A DNA stretch of 10,931 nucleotides. Origin: Cyclobacteriaceae bacterium. GTDB taxonomy: Bacteria; Bacteroidota; Bacteroidia; Cytophagales; Cyclobacteriaceae. Each line of letters begins with the position of its first letter. The stretch's first letter is position 1. The stretch spans positions 1 through 10,931 of the forward strand of contig JALOMY010000057.1 of assembly GCA_025455225.1 (NCBI GenBank), read 5' to 3'. Made by a program: the position numbers and the translations under genes. Positions 1 through 6,872 of the stretch are shown here, in pieces. The notes under the pieces were generated by a model, which had not been told where the DNA came from, made no database searches, and saw only the letters and a program-made list of their open reading frames with translations.

Positions 1-1
1 G

Positions 2-301
2 ATTGATTATTCAAGAGGAGATGTACCGCTCTACCTCCGGATGCTTCACCCGGAAATAAAAAACCTCTATTTCATTGGCCTGTTTCAGCCCCTGGGTTGT
101 ATCTGGCCAGGTTCAGAACTGCAAAGCCGACTCATGGCACGCGAACTCATCGGAAAATGGAAACGGCCTTCCAATCTGAAAGAAAAAATAAAGAATGAGC
201 TCGTTCATCCCGACTTCAGGCAAATCAAAACACCACGGCATACCATTACAGTAGATTATCATAAATTCAGGAAGCGGTTGTTGCGCGAGTTGAAAAAATA
301 G
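2..301 (+). CDS. Flavin-containing monooxygenase-like protein, C-terminal fragment
   Basis: The reading frame is open from base 2 to the TAG at 299-301, giving about 99 residues. The start lies outside the window, and the internal ATG at 41 is not a credible start because the family similarity begins before it. The segment reading YFIGLFQPLGCIWPGSELQ (about residues 23-41) matches the late motif of FMO/dimethylaniline monooxygenase-like flavoproteins, usually FIGL-QPLG---P--ELQ. A charged tail containing HTITVDY follows, as at the end of these proteins. Family members use FAD and NADPH to oxygenate nucleophilic N or S atoms, or act as Baeyer-Villiger enzymes. The FAD and NADPH Rossmann motifs are outside the window, so substrate and activity cannot be judged. 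A non-coding gap of 120 bases follows before the ABC permease. The family is fairly secure and the function is open. Confidence 0.8.
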   Translation: MDYSRGDVPLYLRMLHPEIKNLYFIGLFQPLGCIWPGSELQSRLMARELIGKWKRPSNLKEKIKNELVHPDFRQIKTPRHTITVDYHKFRKRLLRELKK

Positions 302-421
302 TCCGGATTCGGACGTGGCATTCATGGTTTGCGTACCATCTATCACAAAATTCAGAATTTGGTCAACCATCCGCCAACGGGTAACATCCTTTTTCGTAAG
401 AATCCATTAAACCTCATCACC

Positions 422-2857
422 ATGCTCAGGAACTTCTTCAAGACCGCTTACCGGAATATCCTTAAATACAAGTCATACTCCATCATCAATTTCATCGGCC
501 TTACCTGCGGTATTGCACTCACCCTCCTGATCCTGGTTTATGTGCGAAGTGAATTAAGTTATGATCGTTTTCATGAGAAAGCCGACCGCCTCTACCGTCT
601 GCGGTATTCTGCCCCCAATGGATTGGAACTTGCCACCTCACCCCCGCCCATAGCTCCCAAATTAAAAGATGAATTTTCGGAAATAGAAGAAGTTGCCCGG
701 GTGTACATCCGCAATGTGAGCATCAGCCTTCCGAACAACCAGGAAGCCTTCGAAGAAAGTACTATTGCATTTGCCGACTCTGCCTTTACCGACATGTTCT
801 CGCTCGAATTTATTAAAGGCAATCCTAAAAACGCCTTACACGATAAGTTCACGGTGTTGATTAATGAAGAGATGGCTGAAAAATATTTTGGCGATCAGGA
901 TCCGATTGGTGAGACACTCATTTTTTCCGGAAGGCAATCCTTCAAGGTGATTGGAGTCGTGAAAGATTTTCCGGAAAATTCGCATTTGCGTTTCAACATG
1001 CTCGTTCCATACGATGACATGTTCGATCTGGAAGATGAGCGAACCGAAGCCGTGCTGCGTAATAACCTGTCGCGTAATTTTATTATCAGCCATTCGTACA
1101 CCTATATTCTATTGCGGCCCGGAGCCACACCCGATAACATCAATGCCGGCATGGATGCATTCATCAAGAAACATGCAGAGCCGATTTTCCTGGTGGGCCA
1201 GGTATTTACCTTAATGCCGATTGTGGATATTCATTTACATAGCCCACTGCAGGCCGAGCCAACTGCAACCAACACCATGACCAATATTTATATTTTTATT
1301 GGCGTTGGTATTCTTACGCTTCTGATCGCCTCTATTAACTACATCAACCTTAGCACGGCACAATCGTTCACCCGCATGAAAGAAATCGGGATCAGAAAAA
1401 TAATGGGTTCGATGAAGTACCAACTCATTGTCCAGTTTCTTGCCGAGAGTTTCCTGTTTTGCCTGGTTTCGATGATGATGGCCTACCTGGCTTTTGATGC
1501 AGCGTTGCCGCTTCTCAACCAGGTAACCGGAAAACATCTTGAATTCATTCAGGTAGTGGATGGCACACTAATCTCATTATCATTTTTATTGCTGGTCGTA
1601 ATTTCTGTGTTGGCAGGTGGTTATCCGGCTTACTTCATTTCATCGTTCGAATCAATTACCGCATTGAAAGGAGCAGGTACAACAGGTGATGGAAATCAAT
1701 TCCTGCGAAAAATTTTAGTCGTGGTTCAATTATCCATCGCCTGCATGTTGCTTTCCGGATCATTATTGATTGTAAAACAACTCAATTACCTGAATAGCCG
1801 GCCATTAGGTTACCAGCGCGAACATCTTATCAATATTCCGTTGTACAGTCAGAACCTGAACGGATATTTTCAGCAGCGTGACTCCACCTTTCAGGTTCGT
1901 TTGCAAACCTTCCGCGATGTTGTGGAAGGCCAGACCGGAATTAAGAAAACTTCCTTATCGTCTGGTTCACCGGGTACCGGAAGCGTTTTCAGGGGAACTG
2001 TACCGGAAGGATTTACCCGCGAAGACAATATTTTTGCCGCTAACATTTCCGTGGATTACGATTTTCTGAAAACGTATGATATAGAGTTGATTGCCGGACG
2101 CGAATTCAGTATGGATTATCCATCGGATGCTGCTGAAGGATTTATGGTAAATGAAACGGCCGTGCGTGAATTCAACTGGGGAACACCCGAACAAGCTTTG
2201 GGCAAAACCATCGACCGGGAAGGAAAAAAAGGACAGGTGGTTGGCGTGGTTAAGGACTTTAACTTTACTGACCTGACAGTACCTATTTCGCCCCTTATCA
2301 TGGCGGTAGACCGGAACCAGTTCAATACCCTTTCGGTTCGGTTTGAAAATGCAAATGTTGAATCTACCATCACCAAATTGGAACAGGAATGGAACAAATT
2401 GTTTCCTGAAAAAGCGTTTGAATTCACTTTTCTGGACGAACAACTGAACCAACAGTATTCGAACTTTCAGAATTTCGGTACGATTATCCAGGTATTTACA
2501 GGCATTGCCATTCTCATCTCCTGCCTCGGTGTTTATGGATTGGTACTGTTTACCGTGCAGCGCAAAGTAAAAGAAATTGGTGTGCGTAAAGTATTGGGCG
2601 CCAATGTGAGCAGTATCCTCTTGTTGATTTACCGTGATTTCGCCTGGCTCATTGTTATTGGATTCATTTTGGCCGTACCGGTGTCGTACTATATGATTAA
2701 CCAATGGTTTACCAACTTTATCTACCATACCAATATTGATGTTGGCACCTACTTCATCAGTCTGGCATTGGTATTTTTTGTTGTTTCCTTAACCATCAGC
2801 TACCAGGCCATTCGGGCGGCACAGGGTAACCCGGTTAATTCGCTGCGAAGCGAGTGA
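422..2857 (+). CDS. MacB/FtsX-family ABC transporter permease
   Basis: This 811-residue integral membrane protein belongs to the large two-module permeases common in Bacteroidota. I chose the ATG at 422 because it gives the typical N-terminus MLRNFFKTAYRNILKYKSYS. The frame also runs upstream to a TTG at 329, but those 31 residues look non-coding. A first membrane helix (about 20-42) is followed by a MacB-like periplasmic domain (about 45-280), three helices (about 288-440), a further helix after LRKILVVVQ (about 450), a second periplasmic domain, and three C-terminal helices (about 690-800). The cytoplasmic coupling motif occurs twice, as EIGIRK at residue 321 and EIGVRK at residue 718, showing internal duplication. 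Such permeases need a separate LolD/MacB-like ATPase, and none is encoded here. They act in mechanotransmission or in export of lipoproteins, peptides or drugs. The substrate cannot be told. No Shine-Dalgarno is visible. Confidence 0.93.
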   Translation: MLRNFFKTAYRNILKYKSYSIINFIGLTCGIALTLLILVYVRSELSYDRFHEKADRLYRLRYSAPNGLELATSPPPIAPKLKDEFSEIEEVARVYIRNVSISLPNNQEAFEESTIAFADSAFTDMFSLEFIKGNPKNALHDKFTVLINEEMAEKYFGDQDPIGETLIFSGRQSFKVIGVVKDFPENSHLRFNMLVPYDDMFDLEDERTEAVLRNNLSRNFIISHSYTYILLRPGATPDNINAGMDAFIKKHAEPIFLVGQVFTLMPIVDIHLHSPLQAEPTATNTMTNIYIFIGVGILTLLIASINYINLSTAQSFTRMKEIGIRKIMGSMKYQLIVQFLAESFLFCLVSMMMAYLAFDAALPLLNQVTGKHLEFIQVVDGTLISLSFLLLVVISVLAGGYPAYFISSFESITALKGAGTTGDGNQFLRKILVVVQLSIACMLLSGSLLIVKQLNYLNSRPLGYQREHLINIPLYSQNLNGYFQQRDSTFQVRLQTFRDVVEGQTGIKKTSLSSGSPGTGSVFRGTVPEGFTREDNIFAANISVDYDFLKTYDIELIAGREFSMDYPSDAAEGFMVNETAVREFNWGTPEQALGKTIDREGKKGQVVGVVKDFNFTDLTVPISPLIMAVDRNQFNTLSVRFENANVESTITKLEQEWNKLFPEKAFEFTFLDEQLNQQYSNFQNFGTIIQVFTGIAILISCLGVYGLVLFTVQRKVKEIGVRKVLGANVSSILLLIYRDFAWLIVIGFILAVPVSYYMINQWFTNFIYHTNIDVGTYFISLALVFFVVSLTISYQAIRAAQGNPVNSLRSE

Positions 2858-2865
2858 AAATCAAA

Positions 2866-2907
2866 TACGATATTGTACAGTTAACGGAAAATCAGCACAG
2901 TATCGTA
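2866..2907 (+). terminator. Inverted repeat after the permease stop, possible terminator
   Basis: TACGATATTGT (2866-2876) can pair with ACAGTATCGTA (2897-2907), giving 11 pairs including one G-U, around a 20-base loop. The stem begins 9 bases after the permease stop codon, where a terminator or 3'-end stabilising hairpin would sit. It is AT-rich and lacks a downstream T-run, so it is not a classic intrinsic terminator. The pairing is seen directly and the function is inferred. Confidence 0.35.
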
Positions 2908-2981
2908 ATCGTAATTAACCACCCTGGATTTGTTTAAACCAACAGTCCTCTAATCGTGAAAACAGGCTCCCCCTAAAGGAT

Positions 2982-2998
2982 TAACACCTTTGGTGTTA
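2982..2998 (+). terminator. Small perfect hairpin, weak terminator candidate
   Basis: TAACACC (2982-2988) and GGTGTTA (2992-2998) form a perfect 7-bp stem with a TTT loop. No T-run follows. It could be a secondary 3' structure of the permease transcript or lie upstream of the next promoter. It is short enough to occur by chance. Confidence 0.2.
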
Positions 2999-3032
2999 CT
3001 GCACTACCTTTCGCAAAAGGTTGAAAATAGTA

Positions 3033-3064
3033 TTGGCACAGAATTCCTGATTGTTTCATCTTTG
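3033..3064 (+). promoter_or_regulatory. Possible Bacteroidota-type promoter of the ThuA/dehydrogenase gene
   Basis: The Bacteroidota housekeeping promoter is roughly TTG near -33 and TAnnTTTG near -7. Here a TTG (3033-3035) lies 21 bases before CATCTTTG (3057-3064), which matches the -7 consensus at 5 of its 6 defined positions. This would put the transcript start near 3070, about 20 bases before the ATG at 3091. The match is by eye only, and such short motifs arise by chance. Confidence 0.3.
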
Positions 3065-3090
3065 CAACTTACTTCCCCATGTAACTATTA

Positions 3091-6000
3091 ATGCGTATTT
3101 TCGACACATTGACAAAATTCAGGTATATGCAACATTCTCGTATGGTACGCCTCGGGCTGATGGCGTGCTTCCTTTTACTTCTTGCCTCCTGCGCTACCAA
3201 ACGCAGCGACAAACCCAAGGTGCTGGTTTTCAGCAAGACTGCAGGTTTTCATCATGAATCCATAACCGATGGCATTGCCGCCATTCAAAAACTGGGTTCA
3301 GAAAATGGATTTGATGTGGACACAACCACCAACAGCGAACTGTTTACGGAAGAAAATCTCAAACAATATGCGGCTGTGATCTGGCTGGGCACAACCGGTG
3401 ATGTTTTGAATCAATACCAGGAGGCTGACTTCGAACGGTATATTCAATCCGGTGGCGGTTATGTTGGCGTTCATGCAGCAGCCGACACGGAATACGAGTG
3501 GGGTTGGTACAACCGGTTGGTTGGTGGTTATTTTGCTGATCACCCGGGCATTAACGATACCTTTCCAAACGTTCAACCGGGCACCATTAAGGTTATCGAT
3601 CATAATCATCCTTCCACCAGTTTCTTACCCGATGTGTGGAGCCGCACCGATGAATGGTACAGCTACAAGAGCATGAATACCGATGTCAAGGTATTATTGG
3701 AACTGGATGAAGCCAGTTACCAGGGTGGACTGGACATGGGCATCCACCCGATTGCCTGGTACCACGACTTTGATGGCGGGCGTGCATTTTATACCGGTTT
3801 AGGTCATACCCGTGAATCGTACTATGAAAAAGAGTTTCTTCATCATTTATTGGCAGGGATCGAATACGCAATCGGGAAAAACGGCAGTCCTGATTTTAAG
3901 AAAGTAAAAACACAACGTGTACCCGAAGCAAACCGTTTTGAAAAAACGATGCTTGTTCTGGGTGAGTTTACAGAACCCACCGAGATGACCATTCTTCCCA
4001 ACCTGGATATTCTTATTGCTCAACGCAGGGGTGAAATTCTTCTGTACAAGAACGGAGACTCAACCGTTCGCGAGATTGCCAAGTTGGATGTGTATTGGAA
4101 AACCGAAGTGCCCGGGGTGAATGCCGAAGAAGGGCTGATGGGGTTGCAGAAAGATCCCAACTTTGCGAAGAACGGTTATGTATTTATGTATTACAGTCCG
4201 AAGGATAAAGAAGTGAATCGTCTTTCACGATTTAAGTACGCCAATGATCAACTCGATCTTGCCAGCGAGAAAATTATTCTTGAACTGTATTCCCAGCGTA
4301 ACATCTGCTGCCATACAGGCGGATCGATTGCCTTTGATAAGGAAGGTAATCTATTCCTCTCCACAGGCGACAATTCAACACCATTTGATCAGCCTACAAA
4401 GTACGCCAACAACGGCTACGCACCGTTGGATGATCGACAAGGCCTGCACCAGTTTGATGCACGCAGAACCTCAGGCAACTCAAACGACTTGCGTGGAAAA
4501 ATTATCCGGATCAAAGTGAATGACGATGGTACTTACACCATTCCGAAAGGAAACCTTTACCCGGAAGGAACAGAAGGAACCCGACCGGAGATTTATGTAC
4601 AGGGTAACCGCAATCCTTACCGTATTTCTGTCGATCAGAAAAATGGATTTCTCTATTGGGGTGAAGTGGGTCCGGATGCAAACGCAGACAGCCTTGATAA
4701 ACGCGGACCTCGCGGTTACGATGAAGTGAACCAGGCGCGGCAGGCGGGCAATTTTGGCTGGCCTTATTTTGTTGGCAACAACTATCCGTATTGGGAATAT
4801 GATTACGCCACCAATACATCGAAATTAAAATTTGATCCGGCAAAACCGGTGAACAATTCACGGAACAACACCGGCATTAAAGAATTGCCTCCCGCACAAC
4901 CGGCTTTCATCTGGTATCCCTATGGTGTTTCACCCGACTTCCCCCAGGTGGGTACAGGTGGCCGTAACGCCATGGCCGGCCCGGTATATTACTCGGATAT
5001 GTTTCCGGCTGAATCACGTTATCCTTCTTATTACGATGGAAAACTGTTTATCTACGATTGGGTTCGTGGTTGGATCAAAGCCGTTACCATGAAACCCAAT
5101 GGCGACTTTGATAAAATGGAACCGTTTATGCAGGGCGTTGTATTCAATGCACCTATGGATATGGAAGTTGGACCGGATGGAAAACTTTACATTCTTGAAT
5201 ATGGTAACGGATGGTTTTCTAAAAATGCCGATTCCGGATTATCGCGAATCGACTTCAACGGAGGCAACCGAACGCCAACCGTTCACTCTATTGCAGTTAA
5301 TAAAACATCAGGTTCGTTACCCTTCACTGCGGTGTTTACGGCTGATGCATCCGATCCGGAGAAAGATCCGCTGGTGTATACCTGGGATCTTGGAAACGGT
5401 GAGCGCATAGCCACCAACGAGCCCAGGTTGGAATACACATACAAAACTATTGGTGATTACATTATTCGGGTTGAAGTTTCCGATCCCGGTGAGTTGCGGG
5501 CACGAAGCAAAGCCCTTGAAGTTTATGCCGGTAACATTGCTCCGGAGATTACCATATCGCTGAAGGGTAATCAGTCGTTTTACTTTCCCGGCAAAAAAGT
5601 GAATTACACGATATCGGTAAATGATCCTGATGATGCCGAAGCCGGCAAGGATCTTTCCACCCTCATGGTCTCAGCCGATTATGTTTCCGGGCTTGACCAG
5701 GCGGAAGCCTCACAGGGTCATCTTGTAATGTCGGATGCCATGATTGGTAAAGGATTGATTGCCTCACTTACATGCAAGACCTGCCATAAGGAAAGCGAAA
5801 AATCAATCGGTCCTGCTTATACGGATGTGGCTAAGAAATATAAACGAAGTATGGATGCCACCAGCTACTTACTTAACAAGATTAAGAATGGTGGAAGCGG
5901 AGTGTGGGGTGAAGTAGCCATGCCGGCCAACCCGGATCTGAAAGAAGACGATGCACGAAAAATTATTACGTACATACTTTCATTAGGTCAGAGTGCGGAA

Positions 6001-6561
6001 GAAAAAGGAAGTTTACCACCTTCCGGTTCCGTTAATCCAACATTAGGCAAACCGGTATCCGATCAGGGAGTCTTCTTACTGACGGCCAGCTTTACCGACC
6101 GTGGTGGTGATAACATTCGACCCCTTACCTCTACGCAATCCGTTACGCTTCGGAATCCCAAACTCAGCATGGATCATGTGAGCAACCTCAATAGTTTTTC
6201 GAAGATGGTTTACAACGGCATGACCATGATGCTTATACCGAATAATGAAGCATCGTTTTCTATTCCGTCAGTTGATCTTACCGATGTCCGCATGATTCAG
6301 ATTTTAGGAGGTGGCCAGGAAGCCAGCAAGGAAGGTTTCATTGTTGAGCTTCATCTCGATTCTCCGGGCGGTAAGAAAATCGGGGAGTCCAGGTTTAAGA
6401 TTTCAACACCGGGGCCGGGTGGATTTCTGGTGGGCATGGCAATGATTCCTATGGATGCGGTTACCGATGGAAAGAAACATGACCTTTACTTGGTTACGAA
6501 ACCGGCAGCCGAAGGCGAAGGTGTGGGCGTGTTTATGTCGCTCGAGTTTAAATCAAAATAG
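3091..6561 (+). CDS. Predicted lipoprotein: ThuA domain + PQQ sugar dehydrogenase + PKD + cytochrome c + CBM6-like
   Basis: This is a 1156-residue multidomain protein. A signal peptide ends in a lipobox (LASC, lipidated Cys34), so it is probably anchored facing the periplasm or cell surface. Domains in order: ThuA/glutamine-amidotransferase-like (about 43-262, with KTAGFHHES); a glucose/sorbosone dehydrogenase propeller (about 289-720); PKD (about 725-815); a linker (about 815-885); cytochrome c (about 885-965) with heme motif CKTCH (895-899) and likely distal ligand Met944 in AMP; and a CBM6-like beta domain (about 1016-1156). In the propeller, CHTGG with His408 matches the catalytic-base region of soluble PQQ glucose dehydrogenase, and GNRNP (Arg507-Asn508) matches its PQQ-contacting Arg-Asn pair. 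I infer a sugar oxidation that passes electrons from PQQ to the fused heme. Substrate and ThuA role are unknown. ATGs at 3127 and 3142 would give shorter signal peptides and are possible true starts. The gene stands alone, with gaps on both sides. Confidence 0.92.
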   Translation: MRIFDTLTKFRYMQHSRMVRLGLMACFLLLLASCATKRSDKPKVLVFSKTAGFHHESITDGIAAIQKLGSENGFDVDTTTNSELFTEENLKQYAAVIWLGTTGDVLNQYQEADFERYIQSGGGYVGVHAAADTEYEWGWYNRLVGGYFADHPGINDTFPNVQPGTIKVIDHNHPSTSFLPDVWSRTDEWYSYKSMNTDVKVLLELDEASYQGGLDMGIHPIAWYHDFDGGRAFYTGLGHTRESYYEKEFLHHLLAGIEYAIGKNGSPDFKKVKTQRVPEANRFEKTMLVLGEFTEPTEMTILPNLDILIAQRRGEILLYKNGDSTVREIAKLDVYWKTEVPGVNAEEGLMGLQKDPNFAKNGYVFMYYSPKDKEVNRLSRFKYANDQLDLASEKIILELYSQRNICCHTGGSIAFDKEGNLFLSTGDNSTPFDQPTKYANNGYAPLDDRQGLHQFDARRTSGNSNDLRGKIIRIKVNDDGTYTIPKGNLYPEGTEGTRPEIYVQGNRNPYRISVDQKNGFLYWGEVGPDANADSLDKRGPRGYDEVNQARQAGNFGWPYFVGNNYPYWEYDYATNTSKLKFDPAKPVNNSRNNTGIKELPPAQPAFIWYPYGVSPDFPQVGTGGRNAMAGPVYYSDMFPAESRYPSYYDGKLFIYDWVRGWIKAVTMKPNGDFDKMEPFMQGVVFNAPMDMEVGPDGKLYILEYGNGWFSKNADSGLSRIDFNGGNRTPTVHSIAVNKTSGSLPFTAVFTADASDPEKDPLVYTWDLGNGERIATNEPRLEYTYKTIGDYIIRVEVSDPGELRARSKALEVYAGNIAPEITISLKGNQSFYFPGKKVNYTISVNDPDDAEAGKDLSTLMVSADYVSGLDQAEASQGHLVMSDAMIGKGLIASLTCKTCHKESEKSIGPAYTDVAKKYKRSMDATSYLLNKIKNGGSGVWGEVAMPANPDLKEDDARKIITYILSLGQSAEEKGSLPPSGSVNPTLGKPVSDQGVFLLTASFTDRGGDNIRPLTSTQSVTLRNPKLSMDHVSNLNSFSKMVYNGMTMMLIPNNEASFSIPSVDLTDVRMIQILGGGQEASKEGFIVELHLDSPGGKKIGESRFKISTPGPGGFLVGMAMIPMDAVTDGKKHDLYLVTKPAAEGEGVGVFMSLEFKSK

Positions 6562-6606
6562 GACATAGAGCTTTAAACAATTAAGGACATCTCTAAAATC
6601 CTCTCA

Positions 6607-6747
6607 CGTCATTTCGACCCTGAGCATAGCGAAGGGGAGAAATCTCCTTATTAAGTTCTGATAAGGGGATTTCCCGGTCGTTCCCCTCCTTTCCGGACGG
6701 GCAGGCCAGCCTGAACGGACGGGCAGGCCCGTTTCCTTGAAATGACG
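6607..6747. repeat. GTCATTTCGA-type interspersed palindromic repeat
   Basis: The ends are inverted: CGTCATTTC (6607-6615) pairs perfectly with GAAATGACG (6739-6747). Inside, 6637-6651 (GAGAAATCTCCTTAT) pairs with 6661-6675 (ATAAGGGGATTTCCC) in 14 of 15 positions, one of them G-U, around a 9-base loop. The left arm, with GTCATTTCGACCCTGAG and GAGAAATCTC, is of a type I recognise as scattered in many copies through Bacteroidota genomes. Copies usually sit between genes and can fold into a long hairpin. The right arm here is longer and diverged because of the GC-rich module at 6694-6732. No encoded protein or transposase is present. Mobility or a role as a transcript-end structure is inference. 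Confidence 0.75.
6694..6732. repeat. GC-rich tandem module nested in the repeat
   Basis: The 14-mer CGGACGGGCAGGCC occurs exactly twice, at 6694-6707 and 6716-6729, with a 22-base period. The second copy ends in a small hairpin, ACGGG (6719-6723) with CCCGT (6728-6732) around CAGG. The module is far richer in GC than its surroundings and interrupts the right arm of the palindromic repeat, suggesting a second repeat inserted into the first. Confidence 0.65.
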
Positions 6748-6783
6748 CACCTTATAAGTTTTTCGAAATGTCCATAAACTAAT

Positions 6784-6822
6784 ATTCACCTCAGCTTAGG
6801 TATTGTAAAGACTGAGGTGAAT
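6784..6822 (+). terminator. Strong perfect hairpin upstream of the receptor gene
   Basis: ATTCACCTCAG (6784-6794) and CTGAGGTGAAT (6812-6822) are perfectly complementary over 11 bp. CTT (6795-6797) and AAG (6808-6810) can extend the stem past a one-base bulge to leave a 10-base loop. A T-rich but interrupted run follows (TTACTTTAA). It may terminate transcription from the dehydrogenase gene. Since it ends only 50 bases before the TTG start, it could instead act in the leader of the receptor mRNA, or mark a dyad bound by a regulator. Confidence 0.45.
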
Positions 6823-6872
6823 TTACTTTAACGCAATCCAACTATTAATTAATCAATAACCACTTTCTAATC

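Larger units (their letters stand above)
2858..3090. other. Intergenic region between permease and ThuA/dehydrogenase genes
   Basis: This 233-base stretch contains no plausible gene. It holds an 11-bp inverted repeat just after the permease stop (2866-2907), a short 7-bp hairpin (2982-2998) and a possible promoter (3033-3064). The rest shows no recognisable RNA gene, repeat or mobile element. Confidence 0.7.
6562..6872. other. Intergenic region carrying a nested palindromic repeat and a hairpin
   Basis: No credible gene lies in these 311 bases. A short open frame on the minus strand (6604-6789) simply reads through the repeat. Contents in order: the motif GGACAT twice (6561-6566, overlapping the stop codon, and 6585-6590) and once inverted (ATGTCC, 6768-6773) on the far side of the repeat; the palindromic repeat 6607-6747; the 11-bp hairpin 6784-6822; and an AT-rich leader up to the TTG start at 6873. 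I could not place a convincing promoter for the receptor gene. Confidence 0.75.

Noticed and set aside
329..421. Upstream extension of the permease to a TTG at 329.
   Set aside because: The 31 added residues are not hydrophobic or signal-like, and the family N-terminus starts at the ATG at 422.
1967..2728. A 253-codon open frame on the minus strand inside the permease gene.
   Set aside because: It lies fully antisense to a strongly supported coding sequence and its product resembles no family I recognise; it is a shadow frame.
3033..3049. TTGGCACAG resembling the -24 half of a sigma-54 promoter.
   Set aside because: The required GC at the -12 position is absent at correct spacing (CT is found), so the match is only half a site.
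6607..6747. Possible CRISPR array or full insertion sequence.
   Set aside because: There are only two short direct repeats with an 8-base gap between them, no spacers of regular length, and no transposase frame.
6604..6789. A 61-codon minus-strand open frame over the intergenic repeat.
   Set aside because: It is a read-through of the palindromic and GC-rich repeats, with proline/arginine-rich nonsense and no family resemblance.
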